Positions 1 to 10,955 are shown, counted from the first letter of the stretch. The stretch is DNA of 64,000 nucleotides from Diphasiastrum complanatum (GCA_029204225.1 CM055107.1:27496572-27560571), one strand, 5' to 3'. Notes: generated by a model from the sequence alone, not told the origin. Translations and numbers: made by a program.

Positions 1-1180
1 TTGTTCAGCAACACCATTGTGCTGCAATGTGTAGGTTGCAATCCTTTTGTGAATGATGCCATGATCATTGCAGAAGTCAGTGAAGCAATTCGAGATGTAT
101 TCGCCACCTCGATCTGTCCTGATTTGCTTAGCCTTGTTGCCTATACATCTCTCAGTGCAATTCACATATTTTGTGAATTTATCAAGTGCTTCAGATTTAT
201 TCTGAATAAAATACACTTTGGCGAATTTACTATAGTCATCAATGAAGATTATATAATACTTTGAACCTCCTACTGAGATTACATTGAATGGTCCGCAGAT
301 GTCAGAATGCACTAACTCCAGAATCTTAGTCGTTCTGTAGGAGTCTTTGATGAATGGAGTGCGTGACATCTTGCCCTTCAAACATGCATCACAGGTGGTC
401 GAACTGGTTGCATTCGAGATGCTGACCCCTATTGTCGCTCCATGATGGCTTGCTTGGTAAAGTGCCATTGAGTTTATGTGATAGAGTCTTTTGTGCCACA
501 GAGTGTCTGGCGAGTCATCATGAATATGATGCACCTGATCTGCAGGTAGGCGTACCTTTAAATGATATAGGTTTCCTTTCCTTCTGCCTTGAGCGATCAA
601 TGTATTGGTACTTGTGTCAATCACATTGCATGCTTCATCAGAAAACGTCACACGCATCCCTGCATCTGCTATTCTTGCTATAGAAAGCAAAGTCTTGTTG
701 CAGAGTAGGCACAAACAAAACGTCTTTGAGTCGTCTATCTCTGCCATTGTTGTTGAGCCATAGTGAATTAATATCGTTCACTTGATGTTTAGATCCATCC
801 AAGAACTATGAATCTTGAAGTATCCACACTTCCAAGATCAGACATGATTCGTCTTGATGTCACAAAGTGTGAGGTGGCTCCTGAGGCTAGGATCACCTCA
901 TGCATGTCAGATGTTGATGCTGCTCACATGTAAGCATCTCCTCTGTGCCATCCACCTAGGGGAATAAACCTTCTCCCTTGAGTATGAGTGATGTCTTAAC
1001 TTTCTAGGCTAGAAAGTTAGATCCTGAAGAATCAAGAACTGTGCAGATCTTGCTCTACATGCTGCAAATTGAGGCCATTGCTTCTGAAGTCTATTCTCTT
1101 GTTGATGGTTGTTTGTCTGAATGCTTGGCCACCTGGATCTGATAGCTTCTTGGCTATGTCAGATTATGACAAGATAGGTA
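1..1180 (-). pseudogene. Ty1/copia pol fragment: protease, GAG-pre-integrase, integrase start
   Basis: Read on the minus strand from about 915 down, the sequence gives a copia aspartic protease start (ASGATSHF, where the family has D-S-G-A), then a GAG-pre-integrase stretch at about 570-360 containing CDACLKGKMSRTPF, then integrase core with FIDDYSKF and IRTDRGGEY towards position 1. Frames are interrupted and the gag region between primer site and protease is almost absent, so this is a dead, internally deleted copy. The element continues beyond the left edge. The order protease-integrase and the LTR on its right fix the orientation. Family assignment is secure; activity is not possible as it stands. 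Confidence 0.85.
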
Positions 1181-1192
1181 GGCTCTGATACC
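1181..1192 (-). other. Primer-binding site of the copia element
   Basis: On the minus strand GGTATCAGAGCC matches the complement of the plant initiator-methionine tRNA 3' end, the usual copia primer. It lies two bases inside the LTR end. Confidence 0.85.
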
Positions 1193-1194
1193 GC

Positions 1195-1859
1195 TGATGC
1201 AATGAAGAAAAGAGATCGCGAAAGCGAAACAATCGCGAATAGTTTCTGATTCGGATGAAGTTCAGATGTGGTCGCTGGACACTGCCAGCTGAATCACTCC
1301 TACAGTCCTCCAGAATGTAGTCAGGCACTGTTGGCCTACGTTTTTGAATTAATGCAGCATTCAACAAATTCAACCAATGTGCGGAATTTAAATGAATGGG
1401 AGAATCAGACACACGAATAACAACGGACACATTTGCATTCAAGATCATACATCATAAATTGACATGTGCACAATGGCTACGAGATCATCTATTGATTTTC
1501 TCTTTGATTCTTCAAGCACTGCATGCAGATCCATGCAGTGCATTGGTGTGAGAGAAATACAGTTCTCTCACGAGTGGATGTCTCACTTACTAGCGGACCT
1601 GTGGATCACTATTGATCTTGCTCACAAAACTTGTCTCACACACAGGCGGACTTCTTGTCTGTATTTTGTCTTGATTGCTTACTAGCATCAAACTACTTCA
1701 TACATCTCTCTGTATGTTCATATATCTATCTATCAAGTATCATCTAGTAAGTATATAGTTGCTCTTTGTAACCTTTTAGACTAGAGTAATTAAATCTACA
1801 ACTAATCAGAGAATAACAAGAGTGGCGGATTAGCCACGACCTAGGTGTATCTTCTAACA
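1195..1859 (-). repeat. 5' LTR of the left copia element (665 bp)
   Basis: In minus orientation it begins TGTTAGAAGATAC at 1859 and ends GCATCA at 1195, next to the primer-binding site, so both ends have the TG...CA form. No second copy is in the window because the element leaves the left edge. The exact outer end is inferred from the TG and not from a visible target duplication. Confidence 0.75.
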
Positions 1860-2208
1860 TCATGCCATCAGATCAGATATCTGTACTCCTAGGTACTTGC
1901 ATGATCTTTGCTGGTACTCTTTGGAGTGTGAGAGCAGAAAGGGTTTCGCGATGTTTTTCGTGTCGCGTCGTTGGTTTCATTTCCGTCGTCTGACTTTCTC
2001 GTGTTGGACCGCAAAAGAATCTCATTCGCAAATCTTTTGTGTTGTGTCTTCTCATCAGGTGTTCACGGAACTTTCGTGCTTTGTGTCTCGTCAAGTATTC
2101 ATGAATCTTTTGTGCCTCGTGTCTCTTGACTTTTGTGTTTGCGAACATCTTTGTCAGGCAGAGGGCTGAAAGCTAGCAAAGCTTTGTAATTAGAAACGTT
2201 TTGTTTCT
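1860..2208. other. Unassigned stretch between the copia LTR and element A
   Basis: No gene is seen. The plus strand is rich in short related words such as CTTTTGTG, TTTCGCG and GTGTCTC. It may be the remaining 3' end of element A before the copia insertion, but no LTR ends can be set. Confidence 0.3.
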
Positions 2209-2516
2209 TCAAGATGCTATCCCTATGGCAGCAAGGGTGGCCTCAATCATGCGCACCTTGTGTGTAGGTCCCTGAAAAGTAATGTAAAACTTGGATTTCT
2301 CCTCCTTCCAAGTACTGAAGGCAAGAGTGATAAAATCCATGTTGATTCTCCCTGAAAAGGCTCTCTCATGAATACCCATTGCAGTAAGCAGAGGCTCCAC
2401 AAGGGTCATCCACTAAGTGACCATGCTTGTGCTAGGAAGGATCATGATATCCGTTGTAGAGGGACATCACGATGGATAGTGTAACACGACGACTGAGACG
2501 TATCTATGGAAGACAT
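2209..2516 (-). pseudogene. Third ORF of element A, unknown function, frameshifted
   Basis: It begins with MSSIDTSQSS at 2516; the first frame carries HRDVPLQRIS and closes at 2442. A shifted frame then carries INMDFITLAFSTW and KSKFYITFQGPTHKV down to 2209. The same blocks, in the same order (REVPSATLI, then INMGLALHAYATW and KSHFHILYQGTTYKV), occur downstream of pol in element C. That shows this is a real, conserved element protein rather than noise. No domain is recognised. Position after integrase recalls the envelope-like third ORF of Athila elements, but no signal peptide or transmembrane segment is visible in what remains. Confidence 0.6.
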
Positions 2517-2759
2517 GATGAACAGAAACGGAAAGTAATAGGCACAAGTGTATATTAGAAAATAGTACCAAAATTTTTGAAGGCTTTGGTCACTGGAAAA
2601 GTTGGCAAGAGCTTCACTAGCACAAGTGAGGAATGAATCAAATTCAGCCAACTTATAGGTGAATTTGGAGGGTCCATTACACTGAATACTAGTTTGGCTG
2701 ATCACTTCTGAACAAAAATTTGCAGGCTTGTTCAGTATTGTAAAAATAAGCTATAAAAA

Positions 2760-3360
2760 TCTCGACGAAGGTTTTTGAGATGCTGAAGCCATCTGGCGAA
2801 CGTTTTTCAGGGCTGGCAAAGGATGAATCTTCGCCCAAGAGGGTCCTTCACCCAAGTATTGTCATAAATACAACTTTTCAAGATCTGAACCTATAGCCAA
2901 CCTAATTTTGACATTTTAAGACCATCTATCATTTTAGTGAAGGTTTCTGAGGAGAGTAAGGTGCTCGACGAAGGTTCCCAAAATGGCATATTGTTGATCA
3001 TCCGCCTAACTCAAAAACAGGTACTTTTTCTGGAAAAGAACCTTCGCCCAAGTCGGTATAGATATATTTGAAGTGGATGTACACTTTGAAAGCTCAGCGA
3101 AGGTTTCCATACTGTATAGGAAACATATGACCGAAACAGTGATTTTATAAGTCATTTTCCATCAAAAATTATCTTTTTGAAAATACTTTCCTTCCTCTTT
3201 TTCCATTCTGATGACTTTTCTAACTTTTGCTCATCATTATTTTCTCATGTTTTCTTTCTTTTTTTTCTTTTTTTTTTTACTGTCTTTTCCAAACAAAATT
3301 AGCAATTAAGTAGTGAAAACAAAAAATTGAAAACAAATAAAAATGAAAATCGTTTAAATC
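2760..3360 (-). repeat. Element A 3' untranslated region with GGCGAAGGTT words
   Basis: Plus-strand copies of CGAAGGTT-type words start near 2763, 2794, 2937, 2965 and 3095. Reverse-complement copies (CTTCGCCCAAG) start near 2826, 2843 (weak) and 3039. They are spaced irregularly, so this is a dispersed array and not a tandem satellite. No ORF is present. Confidence 0.7.
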
Positions 3361-3489
3361 AAGCTTATTGAACTGGCGGAGCAGGTTGTCAAAACTTGCG
3401 TAATCGACTGCCATTCACAAGAGTATCAAATTGTTTTCCATTCAAGTGCTCAAGAATCACTACTCCATAATTCAAGATTTCCTTCACTC

Positions 3490-4600
3490 TATACGGGCCT
3501 TCACTGGTAAACTTCAATTTTTTTCTTGATCAACTTGGTTTTGTATATCAGTGCAAGATCTCCTACTTTCAAATCCTTTTTATGTAATCAACGATCATGC
3601 CATGCCTTATGGCAGGCTTTCTCTGTTGCTAATGCATGAACTGCCAGCAATCTTGTTTCACACAATTTGTGCAACGCTTCATGACGTAGTTGTAAAGATT
3701 TATTATCATTTAACCATTTTGTTGCTACTATGCGTAAAGATGGTATTAAAAATTCAATCGACATGACAGCATCTTGACCATAAACCAGTTGAAAGGGTGT
3801 TTGATTTTTACTATTTCTGTAAGTGGTTCTGAATGCCCATAATGCTGCATGCAGTTTATGTTTCCAATCAGATCGACTCGCTTCAACTATTTTCATCATA
3901 ATAGTGCAGAGAATCTTATTGGAAGATTCAGCTTGGCCATTCCCTCTGGGATAATAAGGAGTACTAAATCTGTGTATAACCAAAAAAATTTCCAGTAAAT
4001 ACTTTATCGTTTGATTAACAAAGTGTGTACCCCGGTCATTGACAATCTCGATCGGACATCCAAATCTGATAATAATATTTTCATAGAGAAACTTGGTCGC
4101 AGATTTTGCATCATCAACTTTGACAGCTTTGGCTTCAACCCACTTGGTCATATAATTAGTTGCTATGATAATGTATCGGACTTGAGATCCTCGCACGACA
4201 GGATGAATAGGACCAATATAATCCAGTCCCCATTTTTGAAATGGCACTTGCAATAAAACCGGATGCAAGGGTTCATAGTTCTATCTAGTATGTCGTCGTG
4301 CTCGCTGGCAAATATCACACGTCTGAATATAACTTTTGTGTCCTTATGAAGTGTAGGCCACCAACAACCTGATTGCAAAAGTTTGCGAACAGTAATATAT
4401 GTAGAGAAGTGTCCTCCACCCATGCCATCATGTGAAAACATGATTAAATCTGGTATTTCATGTGGTAAAACACATATACGTAGAATATTGTCTGATCCAC
4501 GACGATACAATTGTCCTGCAATCAATTGATAAGGTTGAGCCTTATGAATCAATTGCCTCTTCTGTACTTTTGTCAAAGAGTCATTCGGTTGTCCTAGCAT
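3490..4600 (-). pseudogene. Element A integrase
   Basis: Two overlapping frames cover a gypsy integrase. The zinc-binding part has HDGMGGGHFS near 4450 and a CDIC pair near 4310, in a shifted frame. The catalytic core follows with GLDYIGPI, VNDRGTHF and NGQAESSNK, so the D, D and E positions are all present. The core ends with KNQTPFQLVYGQDAVM and a basic tail AWHDR. Frameshifts near 4170-4300 and at the C-terminus break it. There is no chromodomain. It is homologous to the integrases of B and C. Confidence 0.85.
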
Positions 4601-4641
4601 CAGGTACTCAACAATATCCGCTGCTCACTCAGGTACTGCTT

Positions 4642-5321
4642 CTACGTAGAATAATGTAGCATCTGGTAATTCATCATCCACTTCAGTATTAACTCGGATT
4701 CAATTCGCAAAACGTGGTCAGCTAGATAATGTTGCTTCCCCTTTCGAACCACAATTCGAAAGTCAAATTTAGTCAATAACATTAACCATCTTGCAATACA
4801 TCCAGTATTGCACGTCTTGTTTACCAAGTAAAGTAACGGCTGGTGATCCGTATAAAATGCAAAGTGCATTTTCATGAGGTAGTGACGAAATTTCCAAACA
4901 GAAAAAATCATGGCTAACCTTCATGTTCTGTTGTTGAATAGTTCTTCTCCGGATTTGTCAGTTGTCTGCTTGCAAATCGTATTGGATAGTCCTTCTTATA
5001 GTCACCTGGCTGCATCAAAACTGATCCAATTGCATATTTTGAGGCATCAGTGTGAACATGAAACTCAACTATCCAATCTAGAGAATGCAGTATTGGTGCT
5101 GAAATTAATGCTTTTTTTAATTTTTTAAAGGCTTCTAATATTTCTACTATCCAAATAGGAACAATAGTCAATTTGTATATAGGTCTTGCTAAATCCGCAA
5201 AGAAGATAATAAATATTCGATAGTAGTTCGCATGACCCATAAACACATAAACTCCACGAATTGTTGTTGGTAGTGGCAATTCCACAAACCTTGATTTTAG
5301 AATAGTCTGTGGCAATGACAT
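4642..5321 (-). pseudogene. Element A RNase H region
   Basis: The minus strand gives FMGHANYYRIF and ADLARPIYKL (RT thumb/connection), then the RNase H start FHVHTDASKYAIGSVLMQ, ASRQLTNPEKNYSTTE, YTDHQPLLYLVNKT and VVRKGKQHYLADHV. These are the usual gypsy RNase H blocks in order. The frame changes near 4912, so no single product can be made. Confidence 0.85.
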
Positions 5322-5960
5322 GTCTCGATATCACATGCCCAAGCACAACTCTGTGGGAAACCCATATCTGACATTTTTTTGGATTTAGGGAAATTTAATA
5401 CTTGCGACATCTTTCAAATACTTTCTCCAATCAGTCCAGGTGGTCTATATCTATGCTATGGACTCCTAGGTCATCCAAGTAAATTTCAAGGAATCTTTGT
5501 AGATAATCTTTAAAAGCAAATTGCATTACTCTTTGGAACAAACTTGGTGTATCACAGAATCCAAATGGGATAACTTTGTCCCATTATGTTGCAAAAGCTG
5601 TTTTGTGGCGATCTACAGGTGCAATCTTGACCTGGTTGTAACGACTAAATCCATCTAGAAAACTATAAGCTTCCACTCCAGCAAGGCGATCCAAAATGCT
5701 TTCAGTAAAAGTAACGGAAAGTGATCCTTCCTCGTCACTTTGTTCAAGGCCTTGAGATTCACACAAATTTCCATTCTTCTTAGGATCAATGAAAATCGAT
5801 GAAACCCATTTGATATGCTCGATCTCATAAATGAAATCGGCATCAAGCAGTCTCTGAAGCTCTTTCTTTATCAGATCTGTAACATTAGGATTACAACGAT
5901 AGAACCTTGTCACCTTTGGAACTGCATCAGGTAGTAAAGGTATGGTATGTTCAATAACTG
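5322..5960 (-). pseudogene. Element A reverse transcriptase
   Basis: The minus strand shows LLDADFIYEIEH, WVSSIFIDPKKNG, LKALNKV, SILDRLAGVEAYSFLDGFSRYNQVK and DRHKTAFAT, all standard gypsy RT blocks. The part carrying the catalytic YLDD equivalent (about 5490-5460) is in a different frame, and several indels separate the pieces. Element B at 30468-31073 is a better-preserved version of the same domain. Confidence 0.85.
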
Positions 5961-5973
5961 ACGTCGGAATACC

Positions 5974-6297
5974 CTACAGATCTTGATAAGTCCATGCAAA
6001 GTAATCTTGATACTTAATAAGTAACGTTCGGAGTGCTTGATATTGTTCAAGATTAAGTTGTGATCTAACTTGTACAGTCTTTTCTAGTTCTCTTGGTTCA
6101 ACAAGATTCATAGGTTGTGTCCTAGCTGGGCCATCGTAAACATCTTTCGATTCTGGCACGTTCTTCGGGTTCATGATGTGCTTTGGGTAATATGATAACC
6201 ACATCATCCAGTAGTGTATAACGTTTATAATGTTCAAGCATATCATGTTGGACTACATCTGCTTGTTCTTTGTCAAAAGGACTTGTCTTGGATCTTC
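5974..6297 (-). pseudogene. Element A pre-RT linker
   Basis: This reads ESKDVYDGPARTQPMNL and then LEQYQALRTLLIKYQDYFAW, the segment just before RT in this lineage; B and C carry the same blocks. Its upstream end near 6297 is fused directly to gag, so the protease region is missing. Confidence 0.75.
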
Positions 6298-7020
6298 GCT
6301 GTCATCAAATTGCGATTGCAATTTTTCCATCTATTTATGTTGGTTCTTCCCGAGTTTCTTGAACTCACTGAGCATCATTTCTGCAGTAGCGTTGGCATTC
6401 GTTGATGCAATAGTGGTGGATGTCATAGTGGTCTGCCCTGCTGTATAAGGTAACATACTGATATTTGGCTCATCGTCTGAATCTTCATCATTCTCCTGAA
6501 TTGCATCATCCATAGCATCTTGTAAAAGTGCGTACTCATTATGGTGTTTCAGCTCACGTCTGATCCTTTTAGGTAAATCTGACAAAAATCACATAATCAT
6601 GGCATTTTTGTTAATCAGCTCAGGTTCGCACTCAGATCTGAGGCATTTTACCCGTTCAATGTAATCTCAAACCATTTCTAGCTTTTCCATTTTAATTTTA
6701 CCTAAAAGTAGGAAAGGGTCTTCCATACACTTCGGAGGTTTGAACCATGTGATAAAGGCTCTTTTAACATTCTCCCAATCTGTGTGGTCAGTTTCATCTT
6801 GATTATAGTACCAATCTTGTGCTGCGTCTGTTAAGGCCATAGGAAAAAACTTAAGTTTATCCTGGGAAAAAAATTACGCCATAGACTTCACAAGATTCAG
6901 AATAAATCTGAAGAAATCTAACTGGATCTGTTAATCCATTGTATTTGGGTAGATCCAAACGGGGTGCTCTTCTAATAATGATTGGATTGACTTCTTGAGG
7001 AGCACCTTCAAGGGCAGCCA
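6298..7020 (-). pseudogene. Element A gag, truncated
   Basis: The minus strand gives RAPRLDLPKYNGLTDPVRFL, a typical retrotransposon gag core, then DWYYNQDETDHTDWENVKRA and KPPKCMEDPFLL. After further frame changes it gives RIRRELKHHNEYALLQDAMD and an acidic/Thr-rich spacer, as in element B. It stops before the zinc knuckles, at a deletion to the pre-RT linker. Confidence 0.8.
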
Positions 7021-7249
7021 GCTTCACAGACTAAATCAAGCAGACAATGAGATTCGATCTAGATTTTCAATCAAAACTATCTCAGACCAGATCTGCTAGA
7101 TCTCTTCCACTTGACAAGAATCAGATTTCTATATCGTGAAAAAGATTTCGAAATTCAACCAATCAATACTTTTTAAAAATGAAAATTTTCTCAGAACCAA
7201 AATCAGACTGTCTCATATTTGACCCAAAATTTGACAGGGACTTGATCTG

Positions 7250-7560
7250 GAAAATCAGAATCTAGAAATAGAACTGGCGAAGGTTCCCCAGGCAAAGATT
7301 CACTCAGCGAAGGTTCAGCAGTGCTATTTTTTTAAAAAAAAAAACTCTCTAATCAAGTTTTTCTGACAAATTATGTGGAAATAACTTTCGCCAAATTCTC
7401 AAACTCAAAATTTGACACAGATAAAGCTAGGGTAGAACTGGCGAAGGTTTTTGGCACACAAAAGCACAGTTTCTATAGTTTGACGAGGGTAAAAATAAAG
7501 ATTTTCTATGATCTGGATAGGATAAATATTCGTCGAACTCAAAAATAATATTTTACTATA
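7250..7560 (-). repeat. Element A leader with GGCGAAGGTT words
   Basis: Copies of TGGCGAAGGTT or CAGCGAAGGTT start near 7274, 7304 and 7438. Inverse forms (CTTTCGCC, TTCGTCGAA) lie near 7384 and 7529. The same words occur on the other side of pol. No primer-binding site was found, so the left limit of the element is open. Confidence 0.6.
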
Positions 7561-7689
7561 AATAGAATAATCTAATGTTGAAGACAAGCAGAATAAAGTC
7601 CTTTCAAAGAAATTTAAAAGACATATCCTTAAGGCCAAGGCAGAGGGATAGAGAAAGATTGGCACGAGGTGAGCCCATTGCGGAGGAGG

Positions 7690-8498
7690 ATCAAATAGAG
7701 ACCTAAGTTCCCAAGAGTGTTGATGATCAGCTGTTTTTCCATATAACTGTAGAGAAATTTTTTAATTTTTGAAGAAAAGGCCCTACGCACTCTATAATGT
7801 AGATATTCCATATGGATTCCAAATGAAAGAATTTTTGAATGATGCAACTTAGAGTGCACAACCTCTCCTAAATGGAGGGTGGTTGTTCTTCATTCAAGCT
7901 GGCAATCTGCTTCAGTTTAGAAAGCCCTTTTTGACTTTCTATAACGCCGGAATAGAGAATGTTGTATGATAAGTTTTTAACACTAAAAACTTAATTTAAT
8001 TTCAACATTTTGAGGTACTCTATGCTCAACACAGGTTTCATATTTGCAATGTTATAATTGTTTGTTATTTGTTTTTTGAAATGATTATTTGTTGTTATCT
8101 TTTAGGTATAAGCCCAATGTCAAAAACTTAGGTGGTGAATATATAATCATTGGTTATTATTCATTAGATGACAAGCTCCAATGTTACATCACAACACCAC
8201 CAAACTAACAAGTTTTGGCAACTTGTTCCAATACCCAATAGTGACCAAAAAAGTCAAAAATCCTATGACAGGTTCTGTGGCTTGTCCCTATCAAAAGCCA
8301 CAACAACTAATTAATCATTTAATGAAAAAAAATTCGCACCCAACTAATTGGGTGCTAGATTTATTTATTGGTAGTGGAACTATCAGCGCATCTGTTGTTC
8401 AAAAAGGCAGACATGTTGTAGATTTAGATTCAAGCTTAGTAGAATTTGTAAAAATGAGAATGAAGTCCCCCTCAATTTTGTCGAATGAGTTAGCATAA
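7690..8498 (+). pseudogene. Decayed beta-class DNA amino-methyltransferase-like gene
   Basis: Plus strand, two likely exons. The first (about 7700-7965) reads VPKSVDDQLFFHITVEKFF, then after a frameshift ALYNVDIPYGFQMKEFLND, and after a stop NGGWLFFIQAGNLLQ. DIPYG sits where these enzymes have the catalytic D-P-P-Y (motif IV). A donor GTATGA follows and an acceptor TTATCTTTTAG ends at 8104. The second exon gives GEYIIIGYYSLDDKLQ and then, in another frame, PYQKPQQLINHLMK (like the HPTQKP block) and VLDLFIGSGTISASVVQKGR (SAM-binding motif I, usually F-x-G-x-G). The order IV, then X, then I is that of beta-class N4-cytosine/N6-adenine methyltransferases. Stops and shifts show it is dead. It could derive from a plant gene, a domesticated bacterial gene or a viral insertion. 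Confidence 0.5.
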
Positions 8499-9741
8499 GT
8501 AGGAAAGTGTACATTGTGACGAAGACTATGTCATTCCCCTGTCGAAGGAACCACGACCTCCCACTTGTGGGAGTTGGTGACACGAGAGATTTTGCAAATG
8601 TCTTAGTCCAAGATTACAATATTTTGACAATTGAGGAAGTAGTTGAGAAGGTTGCCACTGTTTCTAATGAGGCTCTTCCAAAAAAAGATGTTAATGACAT
8701 TGATGACTTTTGGTCTAATGTACTCTACTTTATTATTGTAAAAGTTGTGTTTATATCATTAACAAATTTGAGTCATGAGATATTTAAGACTAGCTCAAAA
8801 AAATTAAAATTATTTTGTAATAAAAAGATCTTTTGAACTTTTCTTTGCAATGTTATTTTTTGAATGATCATGTTAAAATTAAAGGGTGTTTTCATTTTTA
8901 TGAATGTATTAAAGAATTTAAACCCTTATTCTTTGAGAAAATGGCGAATGCTTTAAAAATTTATCAAATTCTTAATATTTTGATTTCCAAAAATACATTA
9001 ACAAAATATCTTCGTTTTTTGAGAGAATAATAATAGCTAGTTCTCTTCAAGAAACTACGTATTTTTTTAAAAAAATTATATGTTCCTCTTTGTTTAAAAG
9101 TATTTTATTTTGCAAAAATGGCCAACTCATTATGCATATGATGCAAACATATTTGAATGTCAACTCTTGGTTGGTCTAAAAATGGTCTAATATTAAGTGC
9201 ATAAGTTTATTAGATGGCAATACTTGTATGGTGGATTATGTACTCTTGCACAAGTACAGTGAAAAAAAAACGTTCTTGTTTTGGTATTTGGATTAGGAAA
9301 GGAGAAAATTTATTGGAGTACTCAAAGTTCTATGTCTTCTATCGCACATCCGTAAGTGTTGCTATGTGTCAAAGTTCAATTGAGAGTTAAATGAAATTAT
9401 GAAAAAACTAGAGAAAGATGATTGTGTAAGACATGTAATTTTTTATGCATATCAACATTAGCTTCAACAAAATGTTGTGCCCTAAAAGTAATTATAACTA
9501 TCCCAAGTACCTACTTACTAAAATACAATCATGAATCATTTAGTTAGCGCCATGGTCAAAGTGTTAGAAAAGCTGAGAAGCTAAAGCTTCCAGTTCATTT
9601 ATTGTAGGACCACAAGCTACTTCTCGATGATTAATGAATGACCAACAATGGTCATCTTTGGCTAGGTATTCATAGGTTTAGGCTGTCAAATGGCATAATC
9701 AATGTTGAGATTAGCATGTCCTAGGTAGGAGCATATAAACA
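8499..9741 (+). other. AT-rich stretch downstream of the methyltransferase relic
   Basis: A plus-strand frame at 8507-8836 contains VQDYNILTIEEVVEKV and KKDVNDIDDFWSNV, and another at 8833-9030 contains KEFKPLFFEKMANALK. They look protein-like but match nothing I recognise. They may be the decayed C-terminal part of the methyltransferase-like gene or of the sequence that carried it. Nothing else is seen to 9741. Confidence 0.25.
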
Positions 9742-9809
9742 CTAGGTCTGGATACTAGTCAAAAGGTTGGAGTCCAGTTTCTTGGTGCCTTCAATCCACA
9801 CATGAGGTA

Positions 9810-9990
9810 CTTTTTTCTCTCCTTGATAACATTGCATTCTTATTGTTGTGTAGCCCAAACAAGGAACACAAAGGTAAGGGGAAGAAGACGAAGAAACTGA
9901 AAGAAAGGAAGAAACGTGGTGACGAAGATGAGGTGAACAATATGGCATCACATGACGAGGAATCAAATAAGGAATCCACAACATCATGGT
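9810..9990 (+). other. Possible lysine-rich coding scrap
   Basis: One plus frame reads NKEHKGKGKKTKKLKERKKR followed by an acidic/Ser-rich stretch ending ESTTSW and a stop at about 9990. Composition is that of a charged nuclear tail. There are no neighbours or splice signals good enough to call a gene, and 10000-10950 shows nothing further. Confidence 0.15.
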
Positions 9991-10955
9991 GAGCCTCACA
10001 ACGTGCGCATGAAGGAGAAGCACTGAGAGGTTGGTCTAAAGGCGAAGGAAGTCTCTTTTCTCCACACCAAGAAGGAAGATTAATATCCATGACTTTTAGA
10101 GAAGACGACGATTCTTGAGAGACCATATTAAATTAACAATGAAAAAATCTACCCCTTGGAAACAAAGCTTGAAAGTAACATGATGCAAACAGAAAGGCTA
10201 AATCGCACTGTGAAACACCCAAACAAGGCTGCAAGGCAAACTAGAACACTATATCACATCGTAAATCAACCAAACAAGACTTCAAATCCATTGAACTTGG
10301 AAAAGGAAAACTTCTAAAATTGTCTCATGAAAAGTGAACAAAATGCATTAAAGGATCATTGCCTTAGACGTAAGCTATGGATCGACATCTTAGACAAAAC
10401 TTGTCTAAGACTTTACACCTAGAACTCACTGCACAAGCCAAAAAAATGTAGAATAAAGGTTGCAATCTACTACTCTAACTGCAATTTTGCAAGGACTATG
10501 TTTACCAATTTCTAGCTCCAGAAATGTACCCAAATTTCAGCCACAACAGGTCTGAATCTACTGGTCCTAAACATGACACAGAAAAAAATGTCATATGCAC
10601 AATATCACTGGCAAAACTTAACTATGTTGCAAAGTTTCAAACTCCAAAAATTGGTAGAATAGGTTGAGACACAATCCAGGATATTCAACGCTCTTATCCA
10701 GCACGCAATAATGATGCAAAGAAGAGAGAAAGACATGTTTTTACAACTGATATGGACCAGCCTCATTAACACGGGCGTCAATTAGATTTTTTCAGTCACA
10801 GCTCCAAATGAGCTCTTTCTGACAATCAAAGTTGCCCACTGCTCCACAGTTGCACCCTCTTTCTAACAATCAAAATTACCCCTTGCTCCACAATCCCTCC
10901 CAGCCAAAATCAAATACCTTTCACATTGTATTTTCATATAATCGCTTGGGGACTT

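Larger units (their letters stand above)
2209..7560 (-). mobile_element. Ty3/gypsy element A (Tat/Athila-like), degenerate
   Basis: Sense is minus. Order from the right: 5' leader with repeated GGCGAAGGTT words (7270-7540), gag (7020-6298), pre-RT linker, RT, RNase H, integrase (to about 3490), 3' untranslated stretch with the same words (3110-2760), then a third ORF (2516-2209). Protease and the gag C-terminus are deleted. No LTR or primer site can be recognised for this copy. Integrase lacks a chromodomain, and its KWGLDYIGPI and TKWVEAKA blocks are typical of the Tat/Athila branch. It is closely related to element B. Confidence 0.85.

Noticed and set aside
9742-10126. Two overlapping minus-strand frames rich in Ser/Leu/Phe
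   Set aside because: Antisense of a lysine-rich purine tract on the plus strand; no domain.
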